From assembly GCF_902167145.1 (NCBI RefSeq), contig NC_050097.1, forward strand, positions 44,748,095 to 44,812,094: a stretch of DNA of 64,000 bases, read 5' to 3'. This document shows, piece after piece, positions 46,408 to 56,826 of this stretch; positions within the stretch are counted from its first letter, which is position 1; every line of letters starts with the position of its first letter. A program made the position numbers and the translations under genes. This stretch comes from Zea mays (lineage: Eukaryota; Streptophyta; Magnoliopsida; Poales; Poaceae). The notes below the pieces were generated by a model, which saw nothing but the letters and a program-made list of their open reading frames with translations, was not told the DNA's origin and made no database searches.

Positions 46408-47841
46408 CTGAATGCATGTCTGGGAAACAACGGTAGCCTAGAAGTCAAACCAATGTTAGAAGACCTCATATGCAAAGCTCCACGCCTGGACGCAGAAACA
46501 ACAAGACTTATGGCAAAAGCTCGCAAAGAACAACTTCCGGACCTCAGGACAGATGAACAAGAAGTCCTTTGGTTCAAGAACCGTCTGTGTGTACCAAAAG
46601 GAGAAGCATGGGAAGTCCTGCTCGATGAAGCTCACAACTCAGCCTACTCCATCCACCTAGGAACCACCAAGATGTACCTAGACCTTAAAACCAGATATTG
46701 GTGGAGAGGGATGAAGAAAGAGATAGCACAGTATGTGGCCCGGTGTGACACTTGCCAACGAACAAAAGCCGAGCACCAGAAACCTACGGGCCTATTGCAA
46801 CCCCTCCCAGTGCCCGAATGGAAGTGGGAGGAAATAGGCATTGATTTTGTAACCGGACTACCCCAGACGCAAAAAGGGAACGACTCTATCTGGGTAATAA
46901 TAGACCGCCTCACCAAGGTAGCCCACTTCATCCCAGTGAAAACTACCTTTGGAGGAGCCACCCTTGCCCGGATTTATCTTAAAGAGATAGTCAGACTCCA
47001 TGGCATTCCAAGGAAGATAGTGTCGGACAGGGGAACCCAGTTCACCTCCAAATTTTGGATGAGCCTTCAGCAAGCTATGGGCACCAAGTTAGACTTCAGC
47101 ACTGCCTATCACCCCTAGACAGATGGTCAGACAGAAAGGGTCAACAAGGTCCTTGAAGATTTATTAAGAGCCTGTGTGTTAACATTCGACCGAAACTGGG
47201 AGTCCAGTTTGCCTTATGCAGAGTTCTCATATAACAATAGCCATCAGGCCAGTATCAAGATGTCATCGTTCGAAGCATTGTATGGACGAAAGTGCCAGAC
47301 CCCTCTCATGTGGTCCAACGTAGGGGAAAAGACACTGGAAGGACCTGCCTTTGTTAAAGAGGTTGAAGAGAAAGTTGCCCTGATCCACAAAAGTTTACTT
47401 GAAGCTCAGAGTTGGCGGAAAAGTTATGCGGACAATAGGCGGAGAGAACTCAGATTTGAAGAAGGAGACTTCGTCTACCTCAAGGTCTCCCTGATGCATG
47501 GTGTCAAAAGGTTCCAAGTGAAAGGAAAGCTAGCACCGCGATTCGTCGGCCCCTATCCCATCATTGGTAGAGTGGGACCCACAACATACCGTCTTGAATT
47601 ACCAGAATCCATGTCTGATATCCACAGTGTGTTTCATGCATCCCAGCTCCGCAAATGGCTGCAAGTACCAGAAAGTCACATCGAAGAAGAGACAATCCAG
47701 ATTCAGAAAGACCTTCATTACCGAGAAAAGCCAATAAAGATTCTTGACTCAGCAGTCCGAAAGACCCGCAACTCAGAAGTGAAACTCTGTAAAGTTCAGT
47801 GGAGCAGAGAAGGAGAAGAGGAAGCAACCTGGGGAAAGTGA
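46408..47841 (+). pseudogene. Element 3 integrase with chromodomain
   Basis: It follows RNase H in the same frame after TAG 46405-46407. HHCC zinc module at about 46627-46765 ([12 protein letters not shown] ... CDTCQRTK). DDE core: D in [11 protein letters not shown] (~46840), D in IVSDRGTQF (~47023), E in TDGQTERVNK (47131-47142), all present. TAG at 47116-47118 sits just before the TDGQTER motif. The C-terminal GPY/F-type module has APRFVGPYPIIGRVGP, followed by a C-terminal chromodomain (YREKPIKILDSAVRKTR, VKLCKVQWS, EEATWGK) that ends at 47841. The chromodomain would bind modified histone tails and steer insertion to heterochromatin, which fits its position in a stack of repeats. Confidence 0.92.
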
Positions 47842-47908
47842 GGACTCTTTGAGGAGGGAATACCCTTACCTTTTCTCGAGCCCTGTCTGAATCTCAAGGG
47901 CAAGATTC

Positions 47909-47926
47909 CTTTAAGTGGGGTAGGTT
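47909..47926 (+). other. Polypurine tract of element 3
   Basis: TTTAAGTGGGGTAGGTT runs directly into the 3' LTR start TGTAACATCC. Confidence 0.8.
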
Positions 47927-50683
47927 TGTAACATCCCAAAAATTCCAACCCGAGGTTTGGAACCCTAATCTCCTGACCCTCCTTTATCTCTACCTAAGTT
48001 CTCCCTCATAAGACATCTCATCATATGCATACACCTTGATTGTTAGAAGCACCTCACATAGATGATTATTTTTTTAGCACCTAAGATTATTTAGCTAATT
48101 ATTTGTTCAAAAGAAAAAGGGGATAAAAGAAATAGAAATAGAAAATAGAAAGGAAATAGAAAATAAAAAAGAAAAAGGAAAAACCTTCTCCCCCCGGTTG
48201 GGCCGTTTTTGGCCCAGCTCCCTCCCGCGTGCCCCCCTTTCCTCGGCCCACGCGGCCTAGCTCCCTCCCGCGCGTCGCGCCCCTCTCCCCCGCTGACCGG
48301 TTAGCCCCACCCGTCAGCCCGCACCCCCCTCGCTCTCTCGTGATCTCTCTCTGGCGAGCGGGCCCTGCCCGTCAGTGCCTTCCTCGCGTCCATGACCGGG
48401 GCTAGCAACGCGATCGCCGCCGGCCACTGCCCGCCCCGTCGCCTCGCCATTATCACGTTCACTAGCTCGGTTTGGCGCCTTGCGTCTGCCCAAGCCATCC
48501 TGTCGTCACCACTGTGCACCACCATCTCCGCCGTGGCGAGTTCGCCGGGGCACACCACCTCACGCCCCTTCTCCGCCCCGGGCGCCTATAAAAGGGCCGC
48601 CCCGAGCTCCCCAATTCCCCACCCTAGCCTCGACCATCTCCTCCCCCTTCCCCCGAGCTCAATTGAGCCAGCGCTGCCGCCATCTCCATCTCTGGTGAGC
48701 CTCCCCTTCCCCTCTATGTTGGGTTCTAGTTAAATTAGTTTAGCCCTTGAGCTCCGCCACTTCACCCCGAGCACGGCACACCGTTTTCCCCTCGCCTATT
48801 GCACCGTTGGCCTCGCCGGCGACCTCACCACCGCGAGCGCCCGCCACCGCGCCGTGGACCGGCCACCCTAGGCACCCTCCTGCCAAATTGGCCCCTCCAC
48901 CATAATCCCCTACCCTCGCCCGTGCCTCGCCACCACTCCCCCATCGCGGAACCGGAGCCCCGGCGGAGAACCGCCGCGGGGCTTCACCGCCAGTCGAGCC
49001 CCGGCCGGTTTGCCCCCCCGTCACCGCTCCACGCCGTTACCCCCCTCCTCTTGCTGACGCGTGGGCCTGCGCCCACGGCGTCCGCTGCGCCATCGCCGCT
49101 CCTCCGCGGGCCAGCTGGGCCGCCTGCCCCGCGCGCGCCCGCGCTCGGCTGGGCCGAAATTCCCCCCCGGCCCAGCTAGCTGAGAATTCCTTTTTCTTTT
49201 TCCTTTTCCCATTTCTTTTTCCCATTTTCATATATGTATTTATATGCTGATATTTTATGCACAAAAAATAGTTTAAATAAATTATAGGGCACAAAAATAA
49301 TAATGTATAATAATTGGCACACCCGACCAAGTCACCATGATTGATGTATTGTTCCTTATCTGTGTTTGTTAGCAGAAGAGGGATCCGATCCTCTGGAATT
49401 TATAACTCCGGAAGAAGGGCAGGAACCCGACCCCTCCAAGATAAATCTTTTGTGCCAGGAAAGCTTCGATGAAGGCAAGTCCATCCTTCCCTTGATGCAT
49501 AATTTACCTATTCTTTCTACCACTACCTAAGCCGTGATTAAGGGATGGAATATTTGCATTGTGAGCAGAGAGATAGCCCGCATTAACAAACATCTTTTGA
49601 GTACAAAATGTGGGATGGGAAAAGGGCAGTGGTTTTGACTAAGCGATGTTTTCAAAAAGTGTGCGATGAAGGGTATTCACCCTCATCACCTTGTGAGTGG
49701 GATGATTAGGGACTCCCTGGTTTAGGGGAGGGCCTAAGGTGATGGCTCAACTGGTTTAGGTGTGAGCAGAAGGATTGTCCCCTCATATAAGGACCGGTTT
49801 GTCATCCTTCACTACCTGTACTCATGATAAGTACAACCACTCGAGACTGTATGGGCAGTCACTCAATCTGAACTCGTACGGTCCAGCCCCAGGGTTATGA
49901 AGGCTGGGGAGCACCGGGAGGATAAGGAGGGGAATGTTTTGTCTGGTTTGGGCATGGCGGTGGCTTGACTCCTTCCGGTATAACCGCTAAGGTTAGGACA
50001 TGCGAGGAAAGAAAGAGATTCAGATTCGGATCTCATTGGCCATGAGATCGCAGAGCCGGACTAGTGGGTAAAGTGTACCCCTCTACACAGAGTTCAAACC
50101 TATTCGAATAGTCCGTGTCCACTGGTATGGACGAGTCTGGTGTGGTATGACAATTAGTGTTTTACAAAACTCCGTGAACAGGGAAATGTGTGTGTGAGTG
50201 TGTTTTTGGAAATGAAAATGATGCCACGGAGCAGGAATCTCAGTGGTGGTTGAGTAATGTGTTATTTCTATTTCCATGGGAGAAACCCTAAAAGTACTAC
50301 CTTTCAATGAGAAAAAGAAGAGTGACTTCAACTCTACCATATAAAGCATGTATGATATAGGTCCCTTTCTCCTTATGGGAGCGGGATGGCCTTGCAGAAT
50401 ACCTAGTGTATTCACCCAGATTTATTTATGTTTTTCAGCAGCTGAAAACTTCTTTTCTGCTATGCTTGATTGAGGGGGCTATGTCTGCACCCAGTTCTGC
50501 CTGTGGCTTGGGCTAGTTTATCTTCTACTACGCTTTGTATTTCTGGCTCTCTCGAGCCTGTACTCTGGTATTGTAATAACTTTTATTCGAACTCTGTACT
50601 ATTTGAAGTAAGCAATGTGGTTACTAGCCTCCTAGGACTAGTAATTGTATCACATTTGAGTCCCAAAGGATCGGGACGCTTCA
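47927..50683 (+). repeat. 3' LTR of element 3
   Basis: It is 2757 bp, 12 bp longer than its partner because of small indels. TATAAAAGG lies at 48587-48595. It ends ACGCTTCA, followed by the duplication CCGGG. Confidence 0.93.
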
Positions 50684-53172
50684 CCGGGGCATGGATGGAG
50701 GAATGATTTTATGTTAAGAATGATCTGATTGAAAGGGAGGACATAAAGGGGATTATTCAACGCCCCATCTGGTCTCGCTTCGGCCTTCGAAGGCCGACCG
50801 TGGCGATTGATAATGATGCCGAAGCATGTCAAAAGGCTTTCAGCAATGTCTGTGCTTTCATTGGCACAAGAGACCTGATCCAAGAGCACATAGCCTACAG
50901 GGTATGGCCATTTGTGGAAAACTTGGAGATGCCGAAGGAGACTGCTGCCGGGTCCAGCCAAGGTGGATTAGTTCGCTTGAAATACACCTTCAGATACAGA
51001 GACCATTTTGACAAACCAAACGACGAGTGGCTGAAATGTATTGAAGCTACTAGCGACAAGTTACTTGGGGCATATACCAGAGCCGAAGATGATGCTTTAT
51101 CCTTAGCCTTCGAAGGTCGGGGCAAGAAAAGGTTGAACCAAGTTTTTGATGCGATTGGTTTTGTATACCCTGATTATTATTACCCCTCCTGAAAGCAGGG
51201 AAAAAAGAGGAAAACTGCCACTTCGGCCATCTTTGTTGTGCCAAAGGGCAAGAAAATCAAGGTTTTGACCCACCGGCCAAGATATATTAAAACGGCCATA
51301 GTGCCAAAATTTGGTGAAGAAACATTTTCTGCTGCTGAAGCAGAACAAGCTGCTCCCGCTGCCCGAAGCACTGAGGAATCGACTATAGTGCCGAAGGTGC
51401 CTATAGTTGAGCCAGTCGAAGCCGTAGATGGGGCGGCCAAAAAGCTAGAGTTAGAAAAAACAATAGTGCTACCAGAAATTCTTAGCACACCGGCAGAAGC
51501 AGAATTGCCGAAGGTTGTAAAAGCTCCCGCCACAACTCCCAAGAGGAGAAGAATGGCTAGCGTGTTAGACGCCGTCATGGAGACAACAAGAGTATTGACT
51601 CCTGCTCCTGTAAAAAAGGTTGCCGAAGCTGCTACAGCTCATACTGAAGCCGAAGCCGGGCCCTTAGTGCCTGTTGAGATGAAGCCTGCCATAGCTGAGG
51701 AAAGGGCTGAGCAAGAATCTCCAGATATTGACATGGCTATGGAAAAGGAATTGACCAAAGGAGCTAAATCTTCTGCTCCTGAAGTACTGTCCGAAAAGCT
51801 TGACTATATTATTCGACATGCTTCGGGAAAAAGATTATCCGAAGAAGAAGTTTTAGAAGCCAAACACTATGCCCAGGAATTGAAATACCCGAAAGGGGCC
51901 TTAGTGTTCAACGACACGAACGAAGATGATTTCCTGTACTGTCTCCCGGACAACAAAGAGATATCCATCTGCCAGAAGATGGCCAAAAGTATGGGATTTC
52001 CGAAGCTCGAAGCTAGCCTCTCTGCCATGTCGAAGGATGACCTCGTGGACAGCCTTGCGTACAACAGTTTGAAGGTACAAAAGTTGTGAACTTAAAGTCT
52101 ATGAACTTGGCAATAAAGTCTTTTACTCTCATGCTAATCCTTCATCCTTTTCTGCAGGGCTTAATTCTTAGCAATGCCCTGAGGGCGCAAAAGAATGCTG
52201 AAGATGAAAGCTGCACGATAGCTCTTGGCAATCTTCGATCAGAAGTTAGTAAGTTGAGAAACGAAGCCTTAGAGAAGGACAAAATTCTACTCTCATTGGT
52301 GGATAAAGTGAAGGAAGATGAAGCGAAATTAAACATTCAATCCGAAGCTTACAAAGTTGAAATTGAAGACCTTTGGAAGAAACTTGCCGAAGCCAATGAA
52401 AATTATGCACTCGCAAAAGCTAGTCAAGAAATTAGTGAATGGTGGAAGACTAAGCTAGAGAAAAATGTTGAGGAGCTTCGTGAATCTAAGGAAAGGTGCT
52501 TCGAGAAATCCTTGGATTGCGTAAAAAATTGAAAACCAGCTTTGTCAAAGTGGGTGCTTATTCTTCTGAGGAAAATTTTATTCGGGGCGACCCCGAGGGC
52601 GTTATTGATTGGATAAGCGGGGAAGCCGAAGCTTTTGAATAAATCCTGAGCGATCACGGGGATATCTGTGCTTTCATCGGCGCTAGAGGAATTGTGGCTA
52701 TCTTGGAGAAGGCTGGTTGCGACCATGTTAAAGCTGCGGCCCAGGCTGAAGCCGCCTTCTCCATAGACGACACGAAAGACCCTTCGGCCGAAGCTACTTT
52801 GGTGGGCGGAAAATTCTGTTTTGATGTCTGGATGAACGGTGGCCGGGAATTGGCCAATGAAATCATAAAGATGAATGAAAAAGAAACCCATGAAGCCCGA
52901 GAAGAAGCTAGGCGAGCCAAAGAAGCTGCTGAACGCGAAAAGCGCATAGGTGTTGTTTTTGAATTTTAGCTTTGACGTTTATTTTCTGGCTTCGAACTAA
53001 TAGTTTGCCTACTACAGCTGAACTGTCGCCGCTGCCCGAGCCATACAACCCCCTAACCGATCCGGTCATGAAGGAAGCACTAGATATAATGAGCGTTGCT
53101 AACTCCATCGTCGACGAAGTCATCGACAAGCTGCTGAACGAAGCCGCAGAGAAAATACTTAAGGAAGATTAG

Positions 53173-53563
53173 ACTTGATTGTAATAATATTATGTAACAT
53201 TTGGTGTATGAAACAATTAATCAGACATGTAAATTGTTGTAATTTATTTCTTTGCGATGCATGAAATTTGCGCACATACCGTTTTTGAGCCTTCGGCGAA
53301 AAAACACCTTCCCTTCTTTTCATGCTTCGTAAAGAAAGAAGCCCCTTCTATGAAATTGTATTTCTCGAAGTTTGCTTCGTGCCTCAGCACATTTTTATTT
53401 AATAACAAAGTATTGCCGAAGATTTGCTTCGTATCCAATCTTTTTGTCGTTGATGCGATATGATGTATGATGTAATGTTATGCGTAATGATGTGATGATA
53501 TGATGCAAAATGATGGTGATGTCAAACACACACGCGCACGCGCCCACACTGGAACACTCAAGA
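53173..53563. other. 3' flank of the element 4 antisense gene
   Basis: AT-rich sequence with no gene. An ATGATG-rich stretch (53455-53520) and an (AC/GC)n stretch (53525-53550) lead into the minisatellite. Confidence 0.5.
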
Positions 53564-53997
53564 CTCTGCATCCCCTTAGGGATGTCTTTGGAGTCTTTAA
53601 GCTCTGCATCCCCTTAGAAACGACTTTGGAGCTTCTTCACCTTATATTTTGGTGGCATTAAAGCTCTGCATTCCCTTAGGAACGACTTTGGAGCTTCTTC
53701 ACCTTCTATTTCGATGGTATTTAAGCTCTGCATCCCCTTAGGAACGACTTTGGAGCTTCTTCACCTTATATTTCGGTGGAATTTTTGGCTCTGCATCCCC
53801 TTAGGAACAACTTCTGAGCAGAAAACTTACTCTGCGCTCCCTTAGGAACGACTTTTGTAGCTTTGGAACTTACTCTGCGTTCCCTTAGGAACGACTTTTG
53901 TAGCTTCAGAACTGACTCCGCTCCCTTAGGAACGACTTTCGATCTTTGGAATTTACTCCGCTCCCTTAGAAACGACTTTTGTAGCTTCGGGACTTTG
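53564..53997. repeat. Minisatellite between the convergent genes of element 4
   Basis: The core CCCTTAGGAACGACTTT and close variants recur about nine times. The first units are about 70 bp (CTCTGCATCCC ... GAGCTTCTTCACCTT). Later ones are about 53-56 bp (CTCCGCTCCC or CTCTGCGCTCCC ... TTGTAGCTT). It lies between the stop of the antisense gene (53172) and the end of gag (54228). Confidence 0.9.
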
Positions 53998-54227
53998 TTA
54001 AAAAAGAAGCATTCCACTCAACGGTATGAATATTGTTATTACATATCAGAATTCAGTCCTTCATGAAATGTTTTCCATATAAGAAAAAATAAGATTGCAA
54101 AAAAGATAAAGGTACACCAGATGTAGGATATTCTTTAGTAAATATGCTTGGATTTAGGCACAATGCTATTGACTGTGCGAGCTTCAGACTCTTCCCGAAA
54201 GTCGCGCTGCTGTTGGTGCCCTTCTGG

Positions 54228-55650
54228 CTACTGGTTTTGGGCTAGAGCAGGTGGTAGCGGTGGTGGTGGTGGGAGCTGGGCCCAGGAAGCTTGATAGTAA
54301 CTTGCCGAAGCGACAGAAGCCGTAGGTTGTTGATTACCTACGTACTCTGGAACATAAGGAGAGTAGCATGAAGCAGTATGTAGGACCTGCTTCGGCTGAT
54401 TCTGCTGTGTCTCAGCTTCGACAATCTCTTTTTGCTTCTGAATTGTGATTTTGGCATGTTCTTGTGGTATGGCCCTTGTCTTCACCGCAGAATAAGCAAT
54501 ACAGTCTTCTGGGTTGATCTCCGTACCTTCCTCTGAAGCCCCTGCTGCCTCTGCCCCTTGGGGCTGGTGGCCTGAAGGAGCTTTGCTATGACCCCGAAGA
54601 TTGGGAGCTGTGTTGCTGCCTTTGAGGTTGATTTCCTCTGTCATCACTTGGGTTGTAATTATGGATCGATCTAACGTGTCTGGGGTGAACTCTTCCTTCG
54701 AAGCCTCTGGTCATCTCAGAAAACCTGTATGCTTCTGCCCTTCTTTGGCGGAAATCATTATCAGCCCGGATGTACTCATCCATCTTCTGAAGAAGCTTCC
54801 CTAGGGTTTGTGGGTGTTTCCTGGCAAAATACTGAGCCGTAGGTCCTAGCCGAAGCCCTTTGATCATGGCCTCAATGACAATTTCATTGGGCACTGTAGG
54901 CGCTTGTGCTCTTAGACGCAGGAACCTTCGGACATACGCCTGAAGGTACTCCTCATGGTCCTGCGTGCACTGAAATAAAGCCTGAGCAGTGACTGGCTTC
55001 GTCTGAAAGCCTTGAAAGCTGGTAATTAGCATATCCTTGAGCTTCTGCCATGATGTGATTGTCCCTAGTCAGAGAGAAGAGTACCATGTCTGGGCCACAC
55101 TTCGGACTGCCATGACAAAGGATTTCTCCATGACTACAGTATTGCCTCCATATGAAGATATGGTTGCTTCATAGCTCATCAAAACCTGCTTAGGATCTGA
55201 GTGTCCATCATACATAGGAAGCTGAGGTGGCTTGTATGATGGGGGCCATGGAGTAGCCTGCAACTATGCTGCCAAAGGTGAAGCATCATTAAAAGCAAAA
55301 TTGCCATGACGAAAGTCATCGTACCATTCATCGTCATTGAATGAACTCTCTTGTCGAAGCTCTCTATGCTAGGGCCTTCGATCCTAGTCATCTTGAGTAA
55401 GATGACGCATTTCCTCAGCAGCTTCGTCAATCTTCTTCTGTAAATCGGCTAGGCGGGCCATCTTCTCCTTCTTCCTTTGTACCTGCTGGTGAATGATTTC
55501 TAGGTCCCTGATCTCCTGGTCCAGCTCCTCCTCCTAAAGTGTTGGGCTAGTAGTCTTCCTTTTCTGGCTCCTAGCTTTGCATAGTGTATCCTGATTAATG
55601 TCCAGTGGCTGCAATGCAGCCCCTAGCGCTGTTGTCTTCTTCGACGGCAT
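54228..55650 (-). pseudogene. Element 4 Gag, broken
   Basis: The start MPSKKTTALGAAL at 55650 is 58 bp inside the 5' LTR boundary. A charged, coiled-coil-like N-terminus follows with TAG at 55534-55536 and further stops. The Gag core is clear: YKPPQLPMYDGHSDPKQ, TWYSSL, then TGA 55069-55071, FQCTQDHEEYLQAYVRRF, IVIEAMIKGL and KLLQKMDEYIRAD. A frameshift near 54640 moves the C-terminus. In the alternative frame a knuckle CLFCGEDKGHTTRTC (CX2CX5HX4C) is readable at about 54458-54502. The Pro-rich end stops at 54228. No pol follows, so the family depends on another element's enzymes. Confidence 0.85.
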
Positions 55651-55690
55651 GACTAAGGTTGGTGCTTGCCGAAGGTGGTCGAATGAGTTC

Positions 55691-55707
55691 ACCGGAGGTG
55701 GGTGCCA
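55691..55707 (-). other. Primer binding site of element 4
   Basis: On the minus strand TGGCACCCACCTCCGGT begins one base after the 5' LTR. It differs from the site shared by elements 1 and 2. Confidence 0.7.
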
Positions 55708-55708
55708 A

Positions 55709-56391
55709 TGTTGGTCCCTTGTTCTCAAATGCTATGAATCAAGAACAAGGCAACACAAGTGTTAATGGTTAAAGACCTTCGTCCTTCGAAGCATTATCTC
55801 CCTTAGGATATAATGATCTCCAGACGAAGGTTATGAAGGACATACCTTCATTATCTCAATATGTAAGAGTATAAGCAGGAATATATGACATAAAAAGAAC
55901 ATGAATAATTGTATTGAACCATTAGATTATCAATATTCTCATTAAATGATCATGAACAAACATTAATGATATTAAGTTACATTTGTACCTTCAACTTGAT
56001 AGAAGGTAAGAATACAAGAATGACGTGCGAGTGATTACAAGCCAACATGAACAGTACAGTGTTACTGTTCGTCTATTTATAGGCACAGGACGCAGCCTGG
56101 GTAAATTTACATCCATGTCCTTGACATTTACTATTGACTAAGGAATAATCTGTCGAGGATTAAGGAATCTTTTCCCCTTTAGGTCGGTTTCATTCTCCAT
56201 CACCGTCTTTGCGCTAAGCCGAAGCTTCTCCATCCACAACTTCGGAACTGGTTCATCCTTCTTTCAGACTGCGCCTTTCATGCTGTGCACACCTTCATCT
56301 CAAAGCCAAAGGTTCCTGTGGCAGTATATTATACTTGGAAAGCATGTTAGTCGTGTTTTTGAGGACCTTCGGAAGACGAAGGCTCCCAACA
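55709..56391 (-). repeat. 5' LTR of element 4
   Basis: It is 683 bp, equal in length to the 3' copy. On the minus strand CCTATAAATAG at 56073-56083 is a good TATA box. It ends at 56391 next to GTACC. Confidence 0.93.
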
Positions 56392-56396
56392 GTACC

Positions 56397-56740
56397 CAAT
56401 AGCTTCTTAATCCCAGAAGATGAAATGCTGATTTCTAAAAGCATAATATGATGACAGAATGCTGATTTCTAAAGTATAAGATGAAGATCTTTGAGTGGAT
56501 TATTTTCAAAAATCCACTCAAAGCTTGGGGGATACACCCATTGGGTGCACCTTTGGTGCACCCAATAGATTCTTAATCCCAGAAGATGAAATGCTGATTT
56601 CTAAAGCATGATATGATAACAGAATGCTGATCTCCAAAGCATAAAATGGAGACCTTTGAGAGGACTGTTTTTGCTGAGTCACTCAAAGTTTAAGAGCTAC
56701 ACCCAATGGGTGCACCTTTCGGTACGCCCATTGGCAGAGT
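56397..56740. repeat. Second tandem array of element 2, right part
   Basis: About two more units of the array broken at 37987, of roughly 150-170 bp. Each has CTTAATCCCAGAAGATGAAA, GCTGATTTCTAAAG, a CACTCAAAG block and ACACCCA(T/A)TGGGTGCACCTT. It continues to the polypurine tract of element 2. Confidence 0.85.
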
Positions 56741-56815
56741 GGAAACCATGCCACATAACAAACCTACGAGCCGGACCTAGAATCTCTGGTCTGATTATTT
56801 CAAAATCAACTCAAA

Positions 56816-56826
56816 GATTGGGGGCT
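56816..56826 (+). other. Polypurine tract of element 2
   Basis: GATTGGGGGCT lies directly before the LTR start TGTGGGGG. Confidence 0.75.

Larger units (their letters stand above)
39599..50683 (+). mobile_element. Del/Tekay-type chromovirus (element 3) inserted in element 4
   Basis: LTRs of 2745 and 2757 bp run from TGTAACATCC to ACGCTTCA. Flanking 5-mers are CCAGG (39594-39598) and CCGGG (50684-50688), one mismatch. The PBS is complementary to initiator tRNA-Met (TGGTATCAGAGCC), and the polypurine tract is AAGTGGGGTAGG. Order: pre-gag ORF, gag with a CCHC knuckle, protease, RT, RNase H, integrase, chromodomain. A sampled 310 bp of LTR shows about 3% difference. The pol frame has eight stops but no frameshift. 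The chromodomain and the long LTR with a Met PBS place it in the Tekay/Del group, whose integrases favour heterochromatin. Confidence 0.93.
38945..53172 (+). pseudogene. Antisense, intron-containing gene of element 4 with a 'putative gypsy type transposon' (PF04195-like) domain
   Basis: Coding parts: 38945-39598 and 50689-52074 (one exon, split by element 3), 52158-52949 and 53018-53172. Introns 52075-52157 (83 bp, AAG/GTACAA ... TTCTGCAG) and 52950-53017 (68 bp, G/GTGTTG ... CTACAG) keep the phase. Protein: a charged N-terminus (MSKEKKVSEEKKVVDPF, then Asp/Ser-rich), a domain with AGLRFPLSKFLVEVLKIF, VWAVRSQGLEPSAKYF and FQKRWPR, a second part with IIQRPIWSRFGLRRP, an Ala/Glu/Pro-rich middle, and a long coiled coil in exon 2. 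The domain family is named for its presence in Gypsy elements; its function is unknown. Damage: TAA 39179, TGA 50704, TGA 51190, a frameshift in an A run near 52523-52528 and TAA 52640. The reading frame is continuous across the chromovirus insertion. Confidence 0.82.
37988..56391 (-). mobile_element. Zeon-like, gag-only Tat-type Gypsy element (element 4), interrupted by element 3
   Basis: Two 683-bp LTRs (TGTTGGTCCC ... CCCAACA) differ by eye at about 34 positions (5%). Target duplications are GCACC (37983-37987) and GTACC (56392-56396), differing by one C-to-T change. The PBS is next to the right LTR, so the element reads on the minus strand. Removing element 3 leaves about 7.31 kb. It has gag (54228-55650), no protease, RT or integrase, a minisatellite, and an intron-containing gene on the opposite strand (38945-53172). 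Size, LTR length and lack of pol agree with what I remember of maize zeon-1. It must have been mobilised by enzymes from another element, such as a cinful-type relative. Confidence 0.9.

Noticed and set aside
53564..53997. CRISPR-like regular repeats
   Set aside because: Repeats are contiguous and degenerate without unique spacers, in a plant retroelement. They form a minisatellite.
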